The notes under the pieces were generated by a model that saw only the letters and a program-made list of their open reading frames with translations, made no database searches and was not told the DNA's origin. The position numbers were made by a program, and so were the translations under genes. A stretch of 64,000 bases of DNA from Sphingobium yanoikuyae. GTDB taxonomy: Bacteria; Pseudomonadota; Alphaproteobacteria; Sphingomonadales; Sphingomonadaceae. Shown here one piece after another: positions 26,295-34,207 of this stretch. The stretch covers positions 2,311,501 through 2,375,500 of the forward strand of contig NZ_CP053021.1 of assembly GCF_013001025.1 (NCBI RefSeq). Reading direction: 5' to 3'. Numbering within the stretch: the stretch's first letter is position 1; every line of letters starts with the position of its first letter.

Positions 26295-27167
26295 TCAGGC
26301 TGCTCGGGCAAGTAGCGGGAGCGCCGTCACGTCACTGGTGAGCGCGGCGCGATCGAGAACGGGATAAGGCAGGCTTGGCACTGTCCGTGCTGCGATCCGT
26401 GCCGCTTTGGTGAGCGGGAACAGATAGACATGGTTGCCCGGGTGCTTCTGGCGGCGCAGGAAGCCGGAGCGTTCAAGATCGGCGAGCCAGTGCGCGGGAT
26501 CTTCGCCCGAACGACGGGCCCGGGCACCGGCCGCAACCAACTGCTCGGCCGCATAGCGCTGGCCGCATTCGTCATTACGGATCTTCGAGATCGCCCGGCT
26601 CGAGATCGGCTGGCCGTTGGGGAGGATGAGGTCGATACGCGCCGACGAGCGGCCGGTATAGCGGCTGCCCATCACGCAATAGAGTGTACCGACATGGCCA
26701 GGCATGAACATCTGGCCTTGCGCGTCGGTGCGACGGATGGGATCGGCGTAGGAGATGACGGACACGATCTCCGGCTTCTCGCGGCGTAGCAGTTTGAAGG
26801 CGCGCGAGAGCATCCAGGTTTCGGCGTTGCCGCCGGTGTCGTCGAGCAGCACGAGGCGCCCGAGGTCGCAGGCGCTGCGCGGATCGGAAAGTCCCGCCGA
26901 TTTGGGGACGCTGGCATTGTTGACCGGGTGGGCGAAGACGCAAACACCGACCAGATCGGATCGCCCGCCGGCGCCGTTTCGGAAGAGACCGACCGACAGG
27001 CGTGTGACCGGCATTGAGGCGGCATAATGGTGCTGGCGGACGAAGGGGGCGGCCTGCTTGACGGTATCGATGATATCCACGGCGAAGCGCCGGGGATCGA
27101 TCTCGGTGGCGCCAGGTACCCAGTGGCAGCGCCGATCGCGCCAGCGCTGGCTTCTGGTGGTGATCAT
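26295..27167 (-). CDS. Mom-family DNA modification protein (GNAT fold)
   Basis: ATG 27167, with GGAG nine bases upstream, gives 290 aa. FVRQHHYAASMP near residue 43, then DLGRLVLLDD, NAETWMLSRAFKLLRR, SVISYADP, and HVGTLYCVMGSRYTGRSS follow the order of motifs in phage Mu Mom. Mu Mom converts adenine to N6-carbamoylmethyladenine and so protects DNA from restriction. The C-terminal 90 residues are an addition, possibly DNA-binding. No Com-like translational activator was seen. Family call rests on motif order, without a search. Confidence 0.75.
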   Translation of the reverse strand: MITTRSQRWRDRRCHWVPGATEIDPRRFAVDIIDTVKQAAPFVRQHHYAASMPVTRLSVGLFRNGAGGRSDLVGVCVFAHPVNNASVPKSAGLSDPRSACDLGRLVLLDDTGGNAETWMLSRAFKLLRREKPEIVSVISYADPIRRTDAQGQMFMPGHVGTLYCVMGSRYTGRSSARIDLILPNGQPISSRAISKIRNDECGQRYAAEQLVAAGARARRSGEDPAHWLADLERSGFLRRQKHPGNHVYLFPLTKAARIAARTVPSLPYPVLDRAALTSDVTALPLLARAA

Positions 27168-27241
27168 GAGCGGCAACTCCGGTTGTAGCCGTGACTCCTC
27201 CCGCCGTGCCGTGATCGGTGGCGGGAGAGAGCCGGGGCCGC

Positions 27242-27448
27242 CTATTGTGCGATCACGCGGCGCGTGAGTTCGGGGATGCGGGAATTGTCGTAAGGACTGG
27301 AGACCGACATCTCGATCGCGTCGCGCTGGGCGCGATACCAGTCGGTTGCCTCGACCGTGTAAGTCTCGGTGGCATAGGGTTCGCCGCCGGTGGAGAATTC
27401 AACGGTGACGGTGAAGGTCTGCATTTCGACCTGGGCGGATGCGTGCAT
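27242..27448 (-). CDS. Small hypothetical backbone protein
   Basis: ATG 27448 after AAAGGA gives 68 aa (MHASAQVEMQTFTVTVEFST). Alternating hydrophobic residues suggest a small beta-sheet protein, followed by an amphipathic helix (DWYRAQRDAIEMSV). Family unknown. Confidence 0.65.
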   Translation of the reverse strand: MHASAQVEMQTFTVTVEFSTGGEPYATETYTVEATDWYRAQRDAIEMSVSSPYDNSRIPELTRRVIAQ

Positions 27449-27549
27449 GATCAGATCCTTTCGATATGAAAAGGGCGGCTCCGACCTGGGTCGAAGCCGC
27501 CTTGGGGTGAGCGGGTATTGAAGGCCGGCCCGGTGGTCGGACCGGATGG

Positions 27550-28167
27550 TCAGGCGGCTGCGGCGCTCCGCCATCGGGTGGCGGCTTCATCAGCCGTCAG
27601 CTGGCCATGACTCTCGGTGCAGAAGCGCTGAAACTCGGCGTCCGACGCAAGGGACGTGGTTTCCAGCACCTGGATCACTTCCCATAGGAAAGCGGTAGCC
27701 GAATCAGCCTCGGCGACCGGAACCCAGAGGGCGAGATTGTTGCTGTCCGCGCCGCACCGCTGGCAGGTCTGGCTGTCATAGGTTGCGAACAGTGACCATG
27801 TCTGGGCGGCATCGTCCCACATGGCGTTCGCGTCCCGGCAGATATCCGCGCTCCCGCAATGGCGGCAGCGCGGCATGAGCGGAGCCGCTACGGGTGCGAC
27901 CGATTGCGTCCCGGTCGTCGGCGGCGGACATTCGCCCTCGGTGAAACCGGGCGGCAACGCCAGGGCGGGAGCGATGTAGGCACTATCCACGCCGGGCCAG
28001 ATACCGGTCAGATAAGTGGCTCCGCTATTCTCATAGTCCTCCTTGTGAACGGTCCAGTCCTCGTCCGCGATGGCGAGCCGGCAGGCATCTTCGGGGGTGG
28101 CCGCCTCATAGGTCCGGTGCCGGAAGACCGGCAGCCGGTAGGTGCTTTCGATCGTGAAGCTTGGCAT
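27550..28167 (-). CDS. Zinc-ribbon hypothetical protein with FxxFC/EAAxRW tail
   Basis: A 205-aa protein. Two CxxC pairs (CRHCGSADIC and CQRCGAD) form a likely zinc ribbon in the middle. The C-terminus EFQRFCTESHGQLTADEAAT then RW is closely matched by the end of the protein at 32803-33117. Its promoter side is shared with the DUF932 gene 11 bp upstream. Nucleic-acid binding through the ribbon is plausible; function unknown. Confidence 0.7.
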   Translation of the reverse strand: MPSFTIESTYRLPVFRHRTYEAATPEDACRLAIADEDWTVHKEDYENSGATYLTGIWPGVDSAYIAPALALPPGFTEGECPPPTTGTQSVAPVAAPLMPRCRHCGSADICRDANAMWDDAAQTWSLFATYDSQTCQRCGADSNNLALWVPVAEADSATAFLWEVIQVLETTSLASDAEFQRFCTESHGQLTADEAATRWRSAAAA

Positions 28168-28177
28168 GGCGTCCTCC

Positions 28178-29374
28178 TCAGTTGGCCTTGGCGAAGAGTT
28201 TGCGTGCCTTGCCTTCGATTTCGAGCCGCGTGTCCTGGTTGGATTTGGCGCGGGCGTGCGCGGTGATGCCCTGCACGAAATCGAACAGGCTGGCGGGCGG
28301 ATGGCCTTCTTCGGCGATCACCGACTGGATGATCTTCGCGGTGTCGGTCTTGGAGAAGCCGTTCTTGCGCAGGAAGGAGTCGCGATCCTCGTCGGAGCGT
28401 GCGACGATGCGACCGCGTGCGGTCTTTATGCCTTCGATGAAGCTCCTGGCCGAAGAGTCGGCGAAGGTCTCAAGCGCGGGCGCCGCTTCATGGGCGAAGC
28501 GGTTGGCGGCGAATTTCGAGTGGCGGATCGAGATCTCCTCGAAATTCTCAACGCCCCAAAGGTTACGATTCATGCAAACGGCGCGGAGATAAAAAGTCGC
28601 AATTCCCAATGTCTTGGAGCCGACTTCTGAGTTCCAGCAATAGAAGCCGCGGAAGAAGAGATCGGGTTCGCCGTTCGGTAGCTTGCCGGCTTCGATCGGA
28701 TGCGTGTCATCGACCAAAAACAGGAAAACGTCGCGATCCGACGCATAGAGGGTCGTCGTCTCGCGCGTGACGTCGACATAGGGGTTATAGCGCATCGATC
28801 GCCAGTCGAGCACGCCCGGGACCTTCCAGCGGGTATCGGAGACGCCGTTGCCCGCGATCTTCATGACGGCCGCGACCAGTTCATGGTCCCAGATCCGCCC
28901 GTAATCGGGTCCGGTGACAGCCCGCAGTTCGGCGCGGCCTTCATGGGTCTTGAGAAGTTTCACCTGCTCGCCACGATGGCTCAGGAGGCCATGCTGGAGA
29001 TTGATGCCGGCGAGCGCTGCCGGAAGGTTGCGCAGATAGGAGGCGGGAGCCCCAACCAGGCTGGAAAGCTGGCCGAACGACCAGTTGGTGGGGGCGATCG
29101 GTTCGGCTTCGCCGGGGATGATGAGGCTGAGGCGCTCGGCATTGTCCATGCTTGCCTCGACGCGGACGTCGCGGCTTTCGACGACACGTGTGCGCGCGCG
29201 GTCAGCGCGACGGCGTACATTCTCATAGAGGTCGTCGAGGGAGAGGAATTTCTCGTCGTCGGGACGCGAATACCATTCGGATGAGACCCGTCCGATGTTG
29301 CGACCGCGGGATATGTCGACCTTGTAGGCGCCCGAGACCTGGGGCGCGTCGATATGCTGGGCAAGCGTTGCCAT
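28178..29374 (-). CDS. DUF932 domain protein
   Basis: ATG 29374 after AGGAGATG gives 398 aa. The central part (FLFLVDDTHPIE, LFFRGFYCWNSEVGSKTLGI, FYLRAVCMNRNLWG) is the DUF932 core found in phage and plasmid proteins of the LGT_TIGR03299 type. Function is unproven. It is the largest gene of its group, with a strong G-rich leader about 50-75 bases upstream. High expression is suggested by the leader and clean ribosome site, but this is inference. Confidence 0.85.
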   Translation of the reverse strand: MATLAQHIDAPQVSGAYKVDISRGRNIGRVSSEWYSRPDDEKFLSLDDLYENVRRRADRARTRVVESRDVRVEASMDNAERLSLIIPGEAEPIAPTNWSFGQLSSLVGAPASYLRNLPAALAGINLQHGLLSHRGEQVKLLKTHEGRAELRAVTGPDYGRIWDHELVAAVMKIAGNGVSDTRWKVPGVLDWRSMRYNPYVDVTRETTTLYASDRDVFLFLVDDTHPIEAGKLPNGEPDLFFRGFYCWNSEVGSKTLGIATFYLRAVCMNRNLWGVENFEEISIRHSKFAANRFAHEAAPALETFADSSARSFIEGIKTARGRIVARSDEDRDSFLRKNGFSKTDTAKIIQSVIAEEGHPPASLFDFVQGITAHARAKSNQDTRLEIEGKARKLFAKAN

Positions 29375-29831
29375 GGGACATCTCCTGGTTGGAAAGGCCC
29401 GATCCGTTTCGGACCGGCCAACCCTTCCCCACCCCCTTCCCTCCATCCCGGCGCGTGCTGTCTCGGATCGCCGCAGGGGCGATCACTGATCTCGCGTGAC
29501 GTAGTGAGCCTGGCTAGCGATGCCCAGTTAATGAAAACGCTGTCCGTGAAGTTGTCGTGCACTTTTGCAATCCGACAGTGATTTTCGAATGGTCGGGAGC
29601 TCATGGTGGCCACGCAACACCGCGCGCCGCCGGGTCGCCGCGGTTCTTTCCCGCAGCCTCGCGCGATTCATGTGATTTTCGTCTCTCAGGATTTCCCAGT
29701 TTCTCTATGAGAACCGCCAGTTTCAGGAAAGAGCGATGGGGAATGCTGGCAGGCTAGGCTAGAACCGCAAGATCGGTCGAGCGCGTCGCACCCGGGAGCG
29801 CTTAGTTGGCGCTGCCACGGAGGATAGAACG
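29375..29831. other. Intergenic region between DUF932 and AraC genes
   Basis: It holds the G-rich leader of the DUF932 gene (29422-29449 on the minus strand) and, in its right half, moderately AT-rich sequence likely to carry the AraC-gene promoter. Short open frames here lack start signals. No gene is supported. Confidence 0.5.
29422..29449 (-). promoter_or_regulatory. G-rich leader motif, potential G-quadruplex
   Basis: On the minus strand this reads GGGATGGAGGG, then AAGGGGGTGGGGAAGGG: five G-runs of three or more with short loops, about 50-75 bases upstream of the DUF932 start. Similar tracts precede other backbone genes. Confidence 0.5.
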
Positions 29832-30713
29832 ATGAAGGCGGCGCTTCATAACTATCATGCACGGATGCAGCGAGTGCTGGATCACATCGCCCAGCATCTA
29901 GACGAAGATCTGGACCTGAATGCGGTGAGCGCCGTTGCGGCCTTCTCGAAATATCACTTCCACCGGCAGTTCACGGCGACCTTCGGGCTGTCTGTGCATC
30001 GATATATCCAGCTTTCCCGCATGAAACGGGCATCCTACCAGCTAGCCTACAGGGATGATCAGAGCGTCACGGATATAGCGATGGATGCCGGTTATTATGC
30101 GCCGGATGCCTTTGCCCGCGCCTTCCGGCAACGGTTCGGGCAGTCACCATCGTCGTTCAGAAAGGCTGCCGATTGGGAGCCGTGGCTTGCGGCCTTCGGG
30201 CCTCTCAACAACGCAAGGAGCAAGTTTATGCAAGCCACTTACACTTTTGACGATGTGACGATCCGCGACGTAGCCCCGACGCCCGTTGTGATCATGGAGC
30301 ATTGCGGCGACCCGGTGACGATCGGCGCGACCATCCAGCGGTTCATCGCTTGGCGCAAAGCAACCGGGCTGTCGCCGAAGGCCAGTCCGACCTTCAACGT
30401 CTTCCACTCCGATCCGCGCACGACGCCCCCGGCCGAATACCGCATGGACCTGTGCGTAGGTACTGATCGACCGATAGAGGCGCATGGCGAGAAGATCGAG
30501 ACTGGCCTCATCCCTGGCGGACGCTGTGCGGTGCTGCGCGTCGTCGGCAACACCGACAATCTGGAACTTGCCGCCTTGCACCTTTACCGTGACTGGTTGC
30601 CTGCCAGCGGAGAGGAAGCTCGCGATTTCCCGCTTTACTGTCAGCGCATCGCGTTCTTTCCTGAAGTGCCGGAACATGAGGCGGTTGCGGAGTTGTTCCT
30701 ACCGCTGAAATAG
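29832..30713 (+). CDS. AraC-family regulator with GyrI-like effector-binding domain
   Basis: A 293-aa regulator. Residues 1-110 hold two HTH modules (LDLNAVSAVAAFSKYHFHRQ and VTDIAMDAGYYAPDAFARAF), typical of AraC/XylS proteins. Residues about 135-293 (YTFDDVTIRDVAPTPVVIME onwards) are a GyrI-like/BmrR-type small-molecule-binding domain, as in Rob or SbmC. The gene stands alone and is opposite in strand to its neighbours, so it may regulate itself or a distant target. Confidence 0.9.
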   Translation: MKAALHNYHARMQRVLDHIAQHLDEDLDLNAVSAVAAFSKYHFHRQFTATFGLSVHRYIQLSRMKRASYQLAYRDDQSVTDIAMDAGYYAPDAFARAFRQRFGQSPSSFRKAADWEPWLAAFGPLNNARSKFMQATYTFDDVTIRDVAPTPVVIMEHCGDPVTIGATIQRFIAWRKATGLSPKASPTFNVFHSDPRTTPPAEYRMDLCVGTDRPIEAHGEKIETGLIPGGRCAVLRVVGNTDNLELAALHLYRDWLPASGEEARDFPLYCQRIAFFPEVPEHEAVAELFLPLK

Positions 30714-30798
30714 CTTGGGCGGGGCGGCATTGTTCCTTTGTGCAGCCGAACAATGCCGCCTTGACGACGACAAACAGGCCATTCCCGCCGATGAGCCT

Positions 30799-31083
30799 TT
30801 AGCCGCGCAGCGGCGGCCATTGGCGTTTGGTATGAATGACGGTGAGAATCCAAATGGTGTCACCGTAGATCTCATAGACCAACCGATAGCTGCTGTGCGG
30901 CGTAAGTTCGCGGGTTCCGGGTACTTCGCCCTCATGGCCCAACATGGGGAAATCGATCAGCTGGGCGACAGCTTCACTAAACAGGCCATCGATCCGGGCT
31001 GCGGCGGCTGCATTGCGTGGAAAAAGATAGTCCCATATGTCCGCACGGTCCTGATGCGCCTCCGGCGTCCACAGAATCTTCAC
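30799..31083 (-). CDS. parE: RelE/ParE-family toxin
   Basis: A 94-aa protein: KILWTPEAHQDRADIWDYLF, then FPMLGHEGEVPGTRELTPHS and YRLVYEIYGDTIWILTVIHT, the standard ParE/RelE core with the late arginine and beta strand. Its ATG 31083 overlaps the antitoxin stop (ATGA). ParE-type toxins poison DNA gyrase and RelE-type toxins cut mRNA; motifs favour ParE but do not prove it. The pair probably stabilises the element. Confidence 0.88.
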   Translation of the reverse strand: MKILWTPEAHQDRADIWDYLFPRNAAAAARIDGLFSEAVAQLIDFPMLGHEGEVPGTRELTPHSSYRLVYEIYGDTIWILTVIHTKRQWPPLRG

Positions 31084-31358
31084 GCTTGATCGGTTACGCG
31101 TGCGCGCCGGCTAGCAAACTCCGCTTCAACCTCATCATTGCCATAGCCTCGGCCTGCCTGCATCGACGTGCGAGCGAGAGCCACCTTCCGCTCAACGAAC
31201 GCGCTATGTTCACGCTTCAGCCTTTGCTGATCGACAAATTCCCGCATGAGTTCCCGGACGACCTGCGATGCCGGTCGATGCAAGGCATCCGTCTCGGCCA
31301 TGAAATCTGCTCGCAGATCGGCTTCCAGCTTCATTGTAAAAACAGCTTCCTTGGCCAT
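31080..31358 (-). CDS. Ribbon-helix-helix antitoxin
   Basis: ATG 31358, with GGAG eight bases upstream, gives 92 aa; an in-frame GTG at 31367 would add three residues. FTMKLEADLRADFMAETDAL is a ribbon-helix-helix DNA-binding segment, followed by a charged toxin-binding tail. It precedes and overlaps the ParE-like toxin gene. It should neutralise the toxin and repress the operon through the direct repeats at 31381. Confidence 0.85.
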   Translation of the reverse strand: MAKEAVFTMKLEADLRADFMAETDALHRPASQVVRELMREFVDQQRLKREHSAFVERKVALARTSMQAGRGYGNDEVEAEFASRRARVTDQA

Positions 31359-31380
31359 GATCGCCACTCCGTTTATAATG

Positions 31381-31398
31381 ACATCGTATATACATCGT
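31381..31398. promoter_or_regulatory. Candidate antitoxin operator (direct repeats)
   Basis: ACATCGT-atat-ACATCGT: two identical 7-bp repeats with an 11-bp period, about 25 bases upstream of the antitoxin start in an AT-rich stretch. One-turn spacing suits two adjacent RHH dimers. Confidence 0.5.
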
Positions 31399-31456
31399 CA
31401 TCATCTTTTAGGCAATGGAGCGACAGGCGCGCGGGCAGGCTGCCGTTTATGGTGTG

Positions 31457-31705
31457 TTAGCCGGTGCGCTGGGTTTTCCCTGTTTTCCAAGCTCGATCGA
31501 ACATTCCACGAATGCGGAACCTGCCCGCGGCCATCATCCAGTCTGCACGTGCAACATCCTGATGACACGCTCTAACGATGGCGAGCGCCATCGGCCTGCC
31601 GGTTGGATAAGCATTTGCCAGCGCTATCGGGTGCAGAAACGTGATTGCTGCGGAGACCGGGTCGAGGTCGCTCCGTAACTGCGCCGCGATCACGGTCGCC
31701 GACAA
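31457..31705 (-). pseudogene. Possible 3' remnant of a gene
   Basis: The frame ends PMALAIVRACHQDVARADWM, then MAAGRFRIRGMFDRAW, and looks coding in composition, but it opens right after an in-frame TAA near 31750 and has no good start (TTG 31705 without a ribosome site). It may be the decayed end of a backbone gene. The rest of 31368-31753 shows nothing else I can support. Confidence 0.3.
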
Positions 31706-31753
31706 GCGGACCGCAACGAAGGAAGTAAGCCCCGTCAGGACATAGTGCGCTGT

Positions 31754-32791
31754 TTAGTTCGTGCTTTCGGATTCCGTTACGCTTCCCCCCCCCCCTCGGT
31801 AGATGTCGGCCGCCCATTGCTCGACCCAGAGCGTCGTCACGTCCTCATGGCCGATGTCGCCGTCCTCGACGAGAGTGCGGATCTCGGCGCGCGCCTGGGC
31901 GATGGCCTGTTCCCAGGGGTCGGCCGGAAGGGGGTCGGTTCGGGGTAGGAACAACTCCGACTGGCGGGGCACTGCGTCTCCGCGAAGGCGCGCGAACTGG
32001 TTGGCCGTCCATGCCTGCATGTGCTGCGCCACAAGAGTGTCGGTTTTCGCGACGCCGCGCGCCAAGGCGTCATGTCTTGCGGCCTGGCCGTAGGCCTGGC
32101 TGTCGATCGAGGCGATCCGGTGCTCGATCCCTTTCAGGTGGGAAAGCGCGGTGCCCTTGACCCCGAAACCGTGCAACATGACCCCCTTCGGCAGAATGCG
32201 GTCGAGGTGATCGAAGACGGCGATGAGGCCCTCGGGACCCGAGACTTCGCGACGGCACATGCTGCCCACGCCGATCAATGGCGTGCGGCCATAGTCGAGC
32301 GCGAGGCCATCGAGGCAGCGCTCATAGTCGTCGGGCCGCCTTCCCTGGATCACCGGCATCAGACGGTGTTCGATGCCGAGATCGCGCGCGCCGGACCGAC
32401 AGTCGAAGTTGGCGCGGATGGTGCGCGATATGCGGTCGAGCACTTCCTCCCGGTCGCGGGCGATTTCGGGTTCGACGCAATAGTCCATGCTGGCAAACCA
32501 GCGGAACGGATAGCTGGCGGCGAGCGCCAGATAGTCGGTGGTCGCCCAGGGAAATCCGCCATAGCGCGCCATGGCGACGAACCCCGCCGAATCGAGTGAT
32601 AGGCTGGCCAGTCGCCGGGCATTAGCGAGCTGGCCGAGGTTCCAGCCTTGCCATTCCGGCCAACCCTTGCGGCGGCTCCATCGCGACAGCGCATTGGCCG
32701 AAACCAGCGCGGGCACCCGCATGTCTACCGCGCGGTTGAGAATGATCCCATCGCCGAGATGCGGGAGCCCGACCATGATGTCGATCGCCAT
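31754..32791 (-). CDS. DpdA/TGT-like protein (queuine tRNA-ribosyltransferase-related)
   Basis: ATG 32791 (MAIDIMVGLPHLGDGIILNR) gives 345 aa. WFASMDYCVEPE, RLMPVIQGRRPDDYERCL, LIGVGSMCRREVSG and ILPKGVMLHGFGVKGTALSH, then IASIDSQAYGQAAR, follow the (beta/alpha)8 plan of tRNA-guanine transglycosylases. The set is closest to the DpdA-type or DUF7221-type proteins that exchange bases in DNA. DpdA swaps guanine for a 7-deazaguanine precursor in phage and island DNA. No preQ0 synthesis genes are in the window. The 3' end crosses an 11-G run that sets the C-terminal reading frame. Confidence 0.7.
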   Translation of the reverse strand: MAIDIMVGLPHLGDGIILNRAVDMRVPALVSANALSRWSRRKGWPEWQGWNLGQLANARRLASLSLDSAGFVAMARYGGFPWATTDYLALAASYPFRWFASMDYCVEPEIARDREEVLDRISRTIRANFDCRSGARDLGIEHRLMPVIQGRRPDDYERCLDGLALDYGRTPLIGVGSMCRREVSGPEGLIAVFDHLDRILPKGVMLHGFGVKGTALSHLKGIEHRIASIDSQAYGQAARHDALARGVAKTDTLVAQHMQAWTANQFARLRGDAVPRQSELFLPRTDPLPADPWEQAIAQARAEIRTLVEDGDIGHEDVTTLWVEQWAADIYRGGGGSVTESESTN

Positions 32792-32802
32792 GGGGAATCT
32801 CG

Positions 32803-33117
32803 CTATGCGACCGACCAGCAGCACCAGCGTTCGGCCGCCTGGCTCGGTGTAAGCAGGTCGAAGGCGTTGGCGCAAAAAGACTGGAATGCCGTGTTGAGGG
32901 TGAGACCGGGATTGCGGAGGCGTTCGGCGACCTCCCACATGAAGCGATCCGCCGGGTCGCTCACGCCGCCCGGCTCGGTGTCGCGGCATTGGGCAAGAAA
33001 GTCCTCAAAGGCGGCCAAGTCGTCTTGCGCGCCGATATAGCGCAGGAGAAGGTCAACCTGGGTGGCTTCGCTCCATCCTTCGCTATCGACAAATTGATGG
33101 AAGAGAGTGTCGGGCAT
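32803..33117 (-). CDS. Hypothetical protein with FxxFC/EAAxRW tail
   Basis: A 104-aa protein ending FQSFCANAFDLLTPSQAAER then W, closely matching the end of the zinc-ribbon protein at 27550-28167. The N-terminus is acidic and helical. It lies 11 bp upstream of the TGT-like gene on the same strand. The shared tail implies a common partner. Function unknown. Confidence 0.65.
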   Translation of the reverse strand: MPDTLFHQFVDSEGWSEATQVDLLLRYIGAQDDLAAFEDFLAQCRDTEPGGVSDPADRFMWEVAERLRNPGLTLNTAFQSFCANAFDLLTPSQAAERWCCWSVA

Positions 33118-33172
33118 CTTTTGCTCCCAAGATGATGGAAGAGACAGAACTCAGCGCTTCGTGGGCCTGCAC

Positions 33173-33448
33173 TCAGTCGAAGAGCGGCAGGCTCGACTGC
33201 CGGTCACGGGCAGCAAGGCCGCATATGCCTAAGGGGCACGGGCCATATTTGCCCTCGCGGTCGGCGAGCAGGTCGCGTGTGGCATGGAGTTCGACGAAAG
33301 GACCGCCGTGGCCGCTCGGGCGCCGGCAGCCGACGCCGACGGGCGCCTGGCAATCCGGGCATGGGACAAGCAATACGGGATCGACGTCCCAGCATTTGCC
33401 GCAGCCCGGCTTGTTGCAGACAGCCGTTCCCTTGACGATGAAGGCCAT
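33173..33448 (-). CDS. Small zinc-finger protein
   Basis: A 91-aa protein with several cysteines: CNKPGCGKC, then VPCPDCQAPVGVGCRR...GPFVELHATRDLL. CPxC...GxxCR...H..R is the pattern of short phage/plasmid zinc-finger domains. Two metal sites are possible. It starts four bases after the stop of the next gene upstream (33452). DNA or RNA binding is likely but untested. Confidence 0.65.
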   Translation of the reverse strand: MAFIVKGTAVCNKPGCGKCWDVDPVLLVPCPDCQAPVGVGCRRPSGHGGPFVELHATRDLLADREGKYGPCPLGICGLAARDRQSSLPLFD

Positions 33449-33451
33449 GGC

Positions 33452-34156
33452 TCAGGCGGCGTCTCGGCGCAGCCACTCATAGAGCAGATGCGAATCCGGG
33501 TCATATTCAGAGCCATTCGAAATCCGCACGAGCCTTCCGTCGCAGGCAAAGGCGGAGGCGCGCGGAAAGCTCAGATAGGAGCGACCCTCGAGAATGAGAT
33601 CCCCTGAGCGAACCTGTGTGATTGCCCTTGTCGTCCCAAGTGCACGGTGTCCGGCTGGTGCATCGACCAACTTCAGGCTGTCCCCGGCCCTGACCTGCTT
33701 CTTGAACGCGGCAAGGGAAACCTTGGCGTCGACAGGGTTCTTTGGTCCGCGACGTGCGGACAATGCTGCCCAATAGGCCTGACCGATCCGTGCCTCGCAG
33801 TAGAAGGAACAGTTGTGGAGGTCCTGATAGACATTGGAGCGGGTGAAGCCGAAGCGCTCCATCTGGTCGCGCACCGCGACGAAGACGTCGTTCTGCGCGT
33901 CACGTGCGGTCAGGTCCGCTGGCGCGTCGAGGATTTCCGCAATGATCTTGCGGCCGCGACCAAGCTGTTCCGTCCTGATCGCGAAGCGCGTGTCGGGGAA
34001 TTTGGTCTTGAGGTGACCTTCGATGCGCGCGGCGAGCGTCGCGAGGTTGTCGCCGGGTCGGTGAAGGTCGCCCTGATAATGGAAATTGCCCCGTTCGTCG
34101 AACGGGGTCTGGCTGTACAGGCGCGCGGACGCGCCCGGCGTCGAAACGTCGGTCAT
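33452..34156 (-). CDS. Hypothetical backbone protein
   Basis: ATG 34156 (MTDVSTPGASARLYSQ) gives 234 aa; the longer frame adds a basic, unlikely tail. FDERGNFHYQGDLHRPGDNLATLAARIEG and FTRSNVYQDLHNCSFYCEAR look like a folded alpha/beta protein, then SYLSFPRASAFACDGRLVRI at the end. Family unknown. Similar proteins often accompany the DUF932 type on sphingomonad elements, which is recollection rather than a search result. Confidence 0.65.
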   Translation of the reverse strand: MTDVSTPGASARLYSQTPFDERGNFHYQGDLHRPGDNLATLAARIEGHLKTKFPDTRFAIRTEQLGRGRKIIAEILDAPADLTARDAQNDVFVAVRDQMERFGFTRSNVYQDLHNCSFYCEARIGQAYWAALSARRGPKNPVDAKVSLAAFKKQVRAGDSLKLVDAPAGHRALGTTRAITQVRSGDLILEGRSYLSFPRASAFACDGRLVRISNGSEYDPDSHLLYEWLRRDAA

Positions 34157-34207
34157 GGTCTTTCTCCGTGGTAAGGGTTTGACGGCCAACGCGGTGGCCG
34201 GCAGTTG

